Shown here: positions 54,860-64,000 of the stretch, piece by piece
Layout of the letters: each line of letters opens with the position of its first letter
Position numbering within the stretch: position 1 is the first letter of the stretch
Assembly: GCA_015680685.1 (NCBI GenBank)
Contig: MNCI01002242.1
Location: 1-64,000, forward strand
DNA from: Gnetum montanum
Taxonomy: Eukaryota > Streptophyta > Gnetopsida > Gnetales > Gnetaceae
Reading direction: 5' to 3'
Length of the DNA: 64,000 nt
Program-made: the position numbers and the translations under genes
The notes under the pieces: model-generated
Seen by the model: the letters and a program-made list of their open reading frames with translations, nothing else
The model's database searches: none
What the model was told of the DNA's origin: nothing

Positions 54860-55339
54860 ACATTGACTTAACTAATTAGATATGCAAAAGAACAACAAGT
54901 TATAATAGTTATGTTGAGTACCCTTAGTAGGTTGGTATTAGGTTATATGAATTTATTTTTATTAGTTAAATAATTACTTGTATTATCCATTAGCTTATCA
55001 TTCTTTTTCTTATTGTTGTTTTATCCTTCATTATTTTTCTCCTTTTTCTTGACAAAAATGAAACTTTTGAGATCAACTAAAGATTCTTTTAATTACCCAA
55101 ACTTAATTGACTAAATGCTAAATAAGGTTGATCATGCCAAATTACCATAATTTTCTTGATTTATTAAATTAGTTATCAACCCTTTCTTTTGATCATCATA
55201 ACATCATTTTCCTTGATTTCTTTTTCATCCCATGAGATTGACTACACCTATCTCTAGTCACGAAGACCAAGTCATCCAAAAAATATCTCTTTCTTGTACA
55301 TTCCATCCTTTCCATAGTGTAGATATTTCCTCTTTTTTA
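54860..55339. other. 3' region of element F, no feature recognised
   Basis: AT-rich sequence after the pol relic. The 3' LTR and PPT of F could not be located. A GTAGATATTTCCTC phrase before G (about 55319) also occurs near 59640. Confidence 0.4.
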
Positions 55340-55344
55340 GAGAT

Positions 55345-56074
55345 TGATGAGAGGTGAGGTACCCCCTACACTCAACCATACGAAATGAGCGTAGCATGCA
55401 CGATCCGGTTGAACTTCGCAGACTAAGTGCCTACACGCCCCATGGAACACTTGGGGTTAATCATTCGTTGTCTTCCTAGACTTAGTTATAGTTTTCACGG
55501 TGTATGGTTAAGTAAGTCCGAGGTATAAGATTTTTATATCTTTTTATGTTTTATGTCTCCTATGCTAACAAGGTGAAGGGTTGAGAAACTAAGTACTAAT
55601 TCTAACTAATGACTAAGTCTAAATTAACCTAGCATCAGCATCCATTCCCACTTACCGTACACACCATGAACCAATGCAACCGTGGCTACCAAACACTAAT
55701 CGTCACTGGGATCACCACACGTAACGCACGTGCTTGAAGTGGTCATACTAAGGCACTTAACTAGGAGGAAAGGGTTGAGAGAATCTAATCTAGCCTAAGT
55801 GCGATGAGCAGCCGATTTCTTGACTAACCGTACACATCTTGGTGCATGACTACCACTAGGATTACCAAGCGCAGATNGACTCCTACTGTGGGCACATCGA
55901 AAATATTCTATCTTTGGAGTGATCAAACTACTAGAGTTTTCCTACTTCTAACTCAGGATGGGGAAACAAGGGAGAGCTGCCTCTTATTTATAGACTTGGC
56001 AACGGACCACGATATCGCATACGCGATATCGTAGGGGATGATGCGATATCACTCATGCGAACTTTGTCTCATTA
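55345..56074 (-). mobile_element. solo LTR of the A/B/J Gypsy superfamily (G)
   Basis: TGATGAGAGGTGAGGTACC start and GTCTCATTA end, with TSD GAGAT at 55340-55344 and 56075-56079, so it is a genuine solo LTR. The sequence is closest to the J LTR (shared CGGTTGAACTTCGCAGACTAAG-type region). A single N at 55877 joins GATTACCAAGCGCAGAT to GACTCCTACTGTGGG. Compared with other family members several hundred bases are missing there, so part of the LTR is unassembled or deleted. Confidence 0.85.
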
Positions 56075-56079
56075 GAGAT

Positions 56080-57075
56080 GTTAGAACATTTTTGTCCTAT
56101 ACATGACATCTCTTTCCTAGTGTAGGCACTCCTCTAGTATGTAGTCATCTCCACATAGATGTCTCCAACATGTTTTGGACATCTTTGATATAGAGGTCTC
56201 CTTTTCCTTATAGAAATCTTCCCCTAGACACCAAATATTTTTGTAGACATCTCTTCTACAAGTACAACATTGTAACAAACTTATTTGTTGTAAATTGTCA
56301 TCTTCACTTTAGCTTGAAACTTGGTTCTCTTGATTCTAAAGCTTCTTAAAGCATTTTATGATTTTCCACCTTTGTTAAATTCAATGTATTCCCTTTTGGA
56401 TTTTTAAATATTAAATATTTTAATTGAATAAGTATTATATGGGTTAAATCTAAATCAATTTGATGGTCTTTCCTTAATGATTATAAGGCATCTCTATCTT
56501 GTCCTTCTAATGTCTTAGGTGATTGTTGTATACATTCTTCGATCATTTAATGTTGTTAATCTTTCCATTGAGTACTTATATTTTGAAACACCTTTCTCAA
56601 CTAAATGATTGCAGTTGAAATTTTGGTATGTCAAAACCTTAAGGAAAATGGTGAAAATGTAATGTTGTAGAATGTGATGATTTTATAGGGCATGAATGAG
56701 AGCTCAAGAAATGACATCTACAAAGAGATGTCAAAGTGGAGACCACAAGGACTTAAGGAAGCATGGATGAGAACAAGGACTAAAAGCTAAATGAAGATGC
56801 TCAAGTGATTGAAAGGAAGCTAATTTAGCAAGAGGATGCCTCAGGAACCAACATCCAAAAATTGAGAAGACATCTCCAAGAAGCAAAAGACATCTTGATT
56901 GAAGAGGAGTACATTCAGAGATGAAATTTCCTAAAAATAGGAGATGTCTCTTTTCAAAAGAAGACATCTCCATAGAAATGTCTTCCATGAGACATGCCAC
57001 TTTCAGAAGAGATGTCTCCCTAGAATTGAATTCTATTTTAAAAAGACATCCCAATCTTGAAGGAGACGTCTACAC
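56080..57075. repeat. iterated AGACATCTC/GAGATGTCT motif cluster
   Basis: At least a dozen copies in both orientations, irregularly spaced, e.g. near 56118, 56166, 56243, 56716, 56735, 56873, 56889, 56940, 56963, 57010, 57045 and 57063. They resemble short paralogous phrases (GAGATGTCTCC, AAGACATCTCC). No coding frame explains them; the minus-strand open frame 56731-57054 is probably a consequence. Confidence 0.6.
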
Positions 57076-57079
57076 TAGC

Positions 57080-59490
57080 CATTAGATAGCCATTACATAA
57101 ATCCTAAGGTGTTTTTAGAAACTCTAGGCTACAAGAATACTTCAATATCTTGGGAATGGAGTAAGGGGTTGTGCATACATTGTCACTATCAAAGTAATCA
57201 TTGAATATTGTACTTGTGTATTTCATTTGTGAAATAATTTTCTTAATTGATTGTAGAATTGTGCTTCAAAGTATAAGGACCTATAATTTAAGTTACATTA
57301 TTTCCTTGTGTTTTTTTTTCTCTCTTATTTTCCTAATGTGATTCTTGCGAGAAGGCATCATAATTGAGCTTGTCAGGATCTTATGGACTTGAGTGTTTGT
57401 GTAATGTCAAAACACTCCAAAGTGGAATATTTTAAAGGCAGTGGAATCCTTAAAACCACAATCTAAGATTGTTGGGACCTTGCAGGATTGAGTGGTTTCA
57501 TAGTAATGAAACACTCTGAAGCAAAGCTTAGAGCTTGTATAGGGTGTGATGTCATTCAAACCACTTTTAGAGAAATAAAGTTCAAAGGTGTGTAAGGTGT
57601 GTATGGACTACCTAAGTTGGGGAACCACATAAATTTTTGGAGTGGTTTTTGTGCCTATTTATTTTTATTTGGGGAACTTATTCATCTCTTCCTTCTAAGT
57701 TCTCAATCCTTAGTTGCTACATCATTTGACTTTTCATCCTTATGTAGTTATTGGTTGTTGAAGACTTTGGTCTTCTTCTTATTGTGGCCTAATAAGTTTA
57801 CTTGGAAAAGGTGATTAAGGGATCTATTTTTAGATTAGTTGGTATTATGGATCATATTTTGAGTTGTGTGAGATCCCTTTGGATGTTTGATTTGATTCCC
57901 TATTAATGCAAAAGTTCCCTATGATCATTTGGATTTGATGGTAATATATTATAAAAACACTCTTTTTTGATATCCTTGGTATGTATGATCCTTTATCAAG
58001 ATTATGTTGCTTTTTCTTGGGAGTATGTTATGCATGTTATCTATTTGATATGTTTTATGGTTACAAATTTCATACTTCATGTTGGTGAGCTTTGACCTAC
58101 ATGTGTGTACCCATGTTATTATGTATCTTTTGGTGCACACATGCACACGCACGTGTGCGCACGCGCACGCGCGCGCACACACACACACACACACAAAATG
58201 TTTACCATTTATCACATGTGCACTAATCGTATTGTTGAGTGTGGTAGGATTTCATATGAGGCTTGGTTGGAAGCATGACATGGTTGATGATCTATGATTT
58301 ATTTGATATTCTATATAATGTATTTTATGAACTTGTTTGCTATGTTATGTTGGTAGAAATTTGAATTATAATTAAGTTAATTAGTTTTCTTTTCATTTTC
58401 TAGGGTATTAGAATATTTTTTGAAATAGTGTTATATTCGTATTTGTCTTGCTAATTATTTTAGTATGTGTGTGGATGTTCCGTAAGAATTGAGGAAGGTA
58501 CATGTGTCGTAAGAAGGATTAATGCTAATGTTATTTTAGTTTTTTCCTTATTTTTCTAATTGGTTATTTTCTCCCATTATATAGTTTTTTTCTAATCTTA
58601 CATTAAAACTTCTATTGAATTTTTATCTCACAAAGCTTTATGATTTGGTAGCATGATGGGGAGATGTGGGAGGTTAAAGCTAGTGGTAGTGGTAGTGACA
58701 TTTGAATTGGTTGTACTTTTCATTGGACCATTGTTGTGTTGCTATCTTCCCTTGTGGATTTGTTCATGCATATTTGTAGGTAATCTTGACTAATTTTCCA
58801 TTTATGTTTGTAGGTTTGTGCACATTTTTGGAATGGGTTTAGTAATATTAAATTTCTATATTATTATGATACTATTTTTGGATTCATGCACATTGTCTTC
58901 ATCATCTTCAAATGTTAGTTTAGAATATGTCATGTGTGTGTAACTTGTAATTGATAGTACTACTATTTCCATTCATTTTAGGCATGGATTTTTTGAGAAT
59001 TATCATGGTCAATTTTTGGGAGATTTGGTTTTGGCCATTCATTGAAGCTAATCACATGCAACTAAATGATTAGTCCTACAATGAATCTTCTTTGGTATTA
59101 TCTCACATCTAGTGAGAGGAAATATGGTTTGGTTTTATTTCATGGATAGTTTAAAATCTTTGGATTTTCATTCATTTTTTATACCTTGCCTAAATACATT
59201 TTTTCTCCTTTATTGATTCTTTGATCTTATCAATGCATTATTTTGTTTCCTTTGATTTAGTGATGGATTTAATTGAATTCTTATTTCTTCATTTAAATTT
59301 TTATCTTAGTCAAGCATGTATGATTCATTGCATTGTAAGATTTTCAAATCTATATTTATCTTAACATGCAATTTTTCATACCAATTCTTTGAATGGGTTG
59401 TCCTTGCTCTTCATTGATTCTTATTTTTTAGTTGTTGTCTTCTTAGCTAACGTTTTCTATCATTTTTCATCAATTTGATTCTTTCTTGGT
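57080..59490. other. long non-coding stretch
   Basis: No domain, LTR pair or RNA gene recognised. Contains a microsatellite (58134-58195). Two segments share the phrase AAACACTC(C/T)(A/G)AAG (about 57408 and 57507), suggesting a local imperfect duplication of about 100 bp. Confidence 0.4.
58134..58195. repeat. CA/CG alternating purine-pyrimidine microsatellite
   Basis: About 60 bases of alternating pyrimidine-purine: GCACACATGCACACGCACG, then a CG-rich core GCGCACGCGCACGCGCGCGC, then (AC)n. Overlapping open frames on both strands are low-complexity artefacts. Confidence 0.95.
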
Positions 59491-59499
59491 TGAATCTTG

Positions 59500-59710
59500 A
59501 TCTTTTTAGACATCTTTAGCCTTGGAAAGATGTCTCTTCCTCAAGGAATGTCATCTAAGAATATATCTCTACCTTGGACAAGACATATCTTATACCTAAA
59601 AAACATCTCTACCTTGCCAGAGATGTCTCCTACTAAATGTAGATATTTCCTCTTACTTAGCTGGATCTCCCGAGTGATGTCTCTAACTTGCATAAGACAT
59701 ATCTAGTATT
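59500..59710. repeat. second AGACATCTC motif cluster
   Basis: Repeats of GACATCTTT, AAGATGTCTCTTCC, AACATCTCTACCTTG, AGAGATGTCTCC and GTGATGTCTC within 210 bases. Also contains GTAGATATTTCCTCTTA, shared with 55319. Probably a relative of the 56080-57075 cluster. Confidence 0.6.
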
Positions 59711-60128
59711 ATGTATATTTCTTGAAATATCACCAAGAAAATTCATGTTGCAACCTTCACCATTAAACATGAGGCAAGATCTTATTGTAAATGTGAGACT
59801 TATAGCCCATGAACTATAATCTTGCACACTTGAGCTTTTGGGGCTGAAAAATATGTCAGAAGTGGTTCAAGCCTCACTTCCCAAGTGGAAAAAGTCATCT
59901 CATATCTATATTTGAACTTGGAAAGGCTGAAAATGCCTTAGGAATTGCCAAATCTGGCATTTTCATGGGTTTTTGTGGGGGTATACCCTCAACTACGTTG
60001 GAACCACCTAGCCCAAGTGTGGATGGTGTTGGGTTTTCATTTTTCCAACAAAACCCAACATAGTTGAACACATCTAGCATTGAAGTTGTTGGATTTTCCA
60101 TTGAAGTTGTAGACACCATATTTCCTAT

Positions 60129-60191
60129 TGTAGATGTAACAAAAGCTAGTGTAGATGCAACAAAAGCCAACATAGATGCAACAAAGCTAGT
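60129..60191. repeat. 21-bp tandem repeat, three copies
   Basis: TGTAGATG(T/C)AACAAAAGC starts at 60129, 60150 and 60171. The 21-base period preserves frame; the plus reading is (V/I)DATKA(S/N) repeated. Confidence 0.8.
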
Positions 60192-61009
60192 GTAGTACCA
60201 AGACTCCATTTACTAGTTTTAGTATTCGATGTGGTTTTAATGGCCTTGGATACATCTAAACATACAATAAATGAAACTACATTGAAGCTATAAGGTTTTC
60301 CATACCTACACATGACTTCAATTGGTCAAAAATCATGGCAAGAAAATTGTAGTGACAAATTAAACACCAATAGGCTTTTTAAATAAAATTCCAATACTTT
60401 GAAAGGGATTTTTGGGAAATTGGCAATTGGATAAGCATTAGAGACCCTTAGTGCATTGTCTAGTAGGAAAAAGTCAAGCATTTTTCCACCATCTATACAA
60501 CTAATGTAGCAAATCTAAGCCCAAGATCCAATGAGAAGTTTTAGAAGTTAGAGCTTGGAAGCACCTAGATTGTGTAGCCAACTGCAGAACATAGCCTGCT
60601 AGTTTCACTAGAGTTTAGGCATCACTCAAGCAACTCTTTGTACATCTAGACACACACTTGTACATATTGGAACTCTTTTCTTGCAACATTTTTATTATTT
60701 TAATAAAAATCATTAGTTCATTTATTTATGCAAGTTTATTTCAAATTAAAATTTTGTTCTTTCTCTTAGATTAGATCTACATTTTTCATTTAATTTGTTT
60801 GCATCATTTATAATTCCTAAATTGTTGGATGATCGACAAGACCATCCAAGATGCTTCAAATCCTATTTTCAAAGGACCTTAGGATCCAAAGTTAAACTAT
60901 TTCACTTGAAATTTTTGGTTTTCAAGTAACTAATTTTTTTAGGTGTTACAATTTCTAATGCTAGAAAAAGGGCCTCTGCCTAAATTCTTAGCCCAAAACA
61001 TTTTCCAAA

Positions 61010-61137
61010 ATCTTTTCCAACTAGTTTCGAAAAACTTTTTAGAAAGACCTTTTCTAACCAATTTTCAAAAACCTTTTCCAACTAGTTTCCAAAAAAGTTT
61101 TAAAAACCTTTTCCAAAATCTTTTCAAACTAGTTTCC
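61010..61137. repeat. degenerate tandem repeat CTTTTCCAACTAGTTTC
   Basis: The 17-base phrase occurs at about 61013, 61073 and 61120, embedded in A/C/T-rich sequence with further CCTTTTC copies. Period about 47-60. Confidence 0.75.
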
Positions 61138-61881
61138 TAAACCATGTTTTTCACATCCCAAATTTCAAAACTTGTAAGCATGCACCTTCGAAAATCAACA
61201 TTGGTGTTCAATCCCCCTCACTAATACCTAGTGTAGTTGTTATGGGTAATTTGGGCTTCTACATTATTTTCATAGTAATTGCTAGACTTTCTAGGGCTAG
61301 CATAGTCAACATTTGAAACTACAAGACCCACATCTAGGATATCTTGAAAATCCAATGCAGCCCTCACTTAAACACCCAAATCCATCTATTGTGAAATTTT
61401 ATGGAAAACCCAATGTAGTCATTTTCAAGACCCCAGCGTAGTCATTAGGAACATCAAAATTCACATCTAAATTCCAAAACTAGTGCACCTCCTTTAGAGA
61501 GAAAAAGCTCCTAGCTTGGTTTTGCCAAGTGAAAACCCATTTTCCACCACCTACCTCAACATAGTTGGCTGGATAATATAGTGGTCTACTGCACATCCTC
61601 TAGCATAGACATTTCTAGAAAAGCTAGTGTAGTTGGTGTTACCTACCTCAAATATTATCACACCATTTCCATTACAACCTACACTATACCTATAGTTGCA
61701 ATTCCAACTACTTTTCCACTTATAACCTCTTGCACCTTGGCAATTCTACTTGCTAGAATTTTGGTTTAATTAATTAAGAAATTAAATCAAACACACCATC
61801 CTCTACCCCNCCTGCATAATTTGGTTGATGTGAATTAATGTTTTTTGTAGATCAACCATTCTACCACTAGACCTTGCATAC

Positions 61882-63900
61882 ATGGCCTTGAACCAAGATG
61901 CAATTCATGTCTATGACTTGAAAGACCCTACAACCATAGAATAAAGACAATTACTTAGACAAAGGAAAAAAACCCTAGATTTTGTAGTCATTAATGAGAA
62001 GTTCTATAACTTCCTTTGTGCTAAGATGCAAGGTAGTCTCTTGATACCACACTCCAAATCTGATGCTAAGTTTCAGTTCGAAATTATACACTAGGATGGA
62101 AAAGAATACATTCCATTGCCTTATGACAAATCCTCCTCACTAACTTTTATGCACAAATCCTCATTCAACTCATAGAGGTTGATAAGTTTAGTAAGGAAAT
62201 TAGCTTGGAGGATTGCCAATAAGAGTGCGATGCATTTGAGGGTAAACCAAAGCCAAACACCTTTCTTGGGAGTCTTTTCCAATGTTTTCCTCCCCAAAAA
62301 ATTGCTTCCATCTCCATGTCTCTTACCTCATTAGTGGGATAGGTCCCTTAGCCTAATTCCCCTCCTATACATCATACCATGTTTGAGTCTATGCCCATTA
62401 TTACTACACACCAAGCCTAGCATGTTCTCCAATAAGCCTCCTGGTTCTCATCGATGCACTTTGACATACAACCTTATTCCATTCACCCATTGTTGATGAT
62501 GTCTACCTAACCATCTCCCTTTGTCATGCTAGTGAGGCCCTCATTGGGACCCCAAGCAACACAAGCCTCTTGTAGTCCCTTTGCTTCCTTCATATTACAA
62601 GTTCTAACTCAAACCTATTTCTCCTTATTTAACCCACCTATGACAGTGGTTACACAGACTCTTCCCTTTATGCCAACATTAATTGTACAACCTTAATCCT
62701 CAAAGCTTCCTCATCAACTATTAATACAAGCACCGTAGTCCATAGGGATGTCCTAAGGTTAGATCAAGCATTCCAAATGATCCAACACCTTACCAAAGAG
62801 CTACAAAAACACAAGGCTAGTACAACTTAGATGGTCAATGTTCTAGACTTTTACCAAGATGATCCTATAAGCTCTATAGTGCCTCAAATAACCTTACTTG
62901 CAAGCTTTCCTATTCCAAACTTTACCAAATACAATGATGAAGGAGATCCCAACACACATCTAGTCAAATTTCAATCTAAGTGCCTTTTTTTTACAAGCTT
63001 GGCCACATACAATACCGAGGATTTTCTCTATGTCCCTCAAAGGTAAGCCTCTAGAATGGTACTAAACCTTGCTTAGAAGTTCCCTCTCTTTCCTTGAGGG
63101 CTTAATAGGCCAATTTTTCAACCACTTCAAATACAACTTGAAGTTGGATGTCACCTTAGATCAACTGATGAAGGTGAAGCATGGGCCACTTGAACCAGTC
63201 AAAAGGTTCATTCAAAGATGAAATTCAACACTTAACAAGATTCTAGAGCCTATCTTTGAAACCCACATCTTGGCCATCTTCATGGGAGGAATAAATGACT
63301 TCATCAAGTTAAAGCTCTACTACATAGAATCCCAATCATTAATCTAAGCCTACTTACAAACTAAAAACATTGAGGAGCTAGTTAAGGCAAGCAACAATCC
63401 TACCTATGTGGCCTATTAAAACCAACATGTAAGGAGGGATAGGGATAAAACTAAGAAAAAACATACAACCATGGATATAGTGACAAAAGAGTCAAAACAA
63501 GGAGAAAGACAAGGATTACTACCACTCAACACATCCTAAGACTCATTGCAACCATCCACTTCTTATGCCTCAAATCAACTAAGATCAAAATTTGGGTGGA
63601 AGGATAGGTCTAAGTACACAAGATTGCCTATGAAGCCCTTTAAGCTTTTAGAACAATTTCTTAAAGAAAACCGTATACAACATAAGAAATTGTCTAAGGA
63701 TGGTCGTAAGAGAAACGATCATTTTTGTGATATAGCTAGAGATCCAACAACAGCAACCAAAGATAATCTAAAGCTATCAAAATATTTCAGACTAGATAGG
63801 TACTATCATTATCATCAAATGGTTGGTCATGACATTAATTTTTTCCTATCATTGAAGGATTACCTCTAGAAGATGATCAACCTTGGAGAGTTGGTGTTGA
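61882..63900 (+). pseudogene. gag: Gag of a Tat/Athila-type Gypsy element (H), running to the right edge
   Basis: A Met at 61882 opens MALNQDAIHVYDLKDPTT, one stop, then KKTLDFVVINEKFYNFLCAK. Capsid motifs follow: FPIPNFTKYNDEGDPNTHLV (62910), PLEWYYTLLRSS (63045), LIGQFFNHFKYNLKL (63101), LMKVKHGPLEPVKRFIQR (63165) and FMGGINDFIKLKL (63280), a Retrotrans_gag pattern (usual A-RWY..L, F-QF, L-QG--E-L--F--RF). 63546-63869 is open with YFRLDRYYHYHQMVGHDINF and SLKDYL, the K-C-x-FH---GH-T--C--LK--IE region of Tat/Ogre-like gag, with Cys residues lost. Pol should follow outside the window. Confidence 0.75.
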
Positions 63901-64000
63901 ATGACTGTACCTCTTCAAGAACCAACAACAACTCTTACACTATAGTCTCATTCACAAAAATCAAATGATCTAATCCTCCTAGAAAACCATTTGTCATTAA

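Larger units (their letters stand above)
59711..61881. other. non-coding stretch with short tandem repeats, upstream of gag H
   Basis: The phrases TAGTGTAG and TAGTTG recur many times, and a minus-strand frame 59895-60209 is a low-complexity shadow of this. Two tandem repeats are listed separately. It may be the long 5' leader of element H. An N lies at 61810. Confidence 0.4.

Noticed and set aside
56731-57054. Minus-strand open frame of 107 codons
   Set aside because: Composition follows the repeated AGACATCTC motif; no recognisable domain and no plausible promoter context.
57949-58297. Open frames of 88 and 72 codons on both strands
   Set aside because: They owe their length to the CA/CG microsatellite and have no domain.

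Overview
This 64-kb window looks like intergenic DNA from a large plant genome, plausibly a gymnosperm such as a conifer. That organism call is an inference from the AT-rich composition, the plant Ty3/Gypsy and Ty1/Copia retrotransposons in nearly every segment, their heavy decay and deep nesting, and the absence of any intact host gene. I found no rRNA, tRNA, CRISPR or bacterial feature. Essentially every coding trace is a broken retrotransposon protein, with one exception described next.

The notable system is an LTR retrotransposon family whose internal region carries no recognisable gag or pol. It carries instead a host-derived CCR4-type mRNA deadenylase (endonuclease/exonuclease/phosphatase, EEP, fold). 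The best copy is complete at 5007-10346: two LTRs of about 600 bp, a GAATC target-site duplication (TSD) on both sides, an initiator-Met-tRNA primer site, a polypurine tract (PPT), and a CCR4-like pseudogene at about 8065-9345 in the sense orientation. A second carrier (about 12168-14355) and the 3' end of a third (1559-2746) have the same layout. All three keep a GT...AG block of about 208 bp that looks like an intron between the CCR4 part and the 3' LTR. Solo or partial LTRs of the family lie at 33082-33653, 34999-35567 and 42293-42804 (minus strand).

Layout: 1-1558 is the 3' end of an Athila-like Gypsy element (J) that inserted into CCR4-carrier copy 1. 2747-4126 is a decayed minus-strand Gypsy gag with its primer site, followed by an LTR (I). 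5007-10346 is CCR4-carrier copy 2. 10352-12120 is unassigned and holds a hairpin and a 50-bp tandem repeat. 12168-14355 is carrier copy 3, inserted in the gag of an old plus-strand Gypsy element (D, about 14361-41443). D's reverse transcriptase is split at 15582/38005 by element C (15583-37999, iMet primer site). C's 5' LTR is split by Athila-like element B (16360-32418, minus, TSD GAGTT). B's 3' LTR is split ten bases from its edge by gag-only element A (16370-23133, minus). This is a four-level nest, D then C then B then A, and each junction can be read at base level.

Further right, an old Copia element F (about 43326-54860, plus) is interrupted by a complete chromodomain-bearing Gypsy element E (43382-50208, minus, TSD GTTGA). 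A solo LTR of the A/B/J superfamily (G, 55345-56074, TSD GAGAT) follows. 56080-61880 is non-coding, with iterated AGACATCTC-type motifs, a CA/CG microsatellite and short tandem repeats. 61882 to the right edge is a Gypsy gag of the Tat/Athila type (H) that runs out of the window. Single N characters at 8043, 20515, 43802, 55877 and 61810 look like assembly joins; two are flanked by near-identical duplicated sequence.
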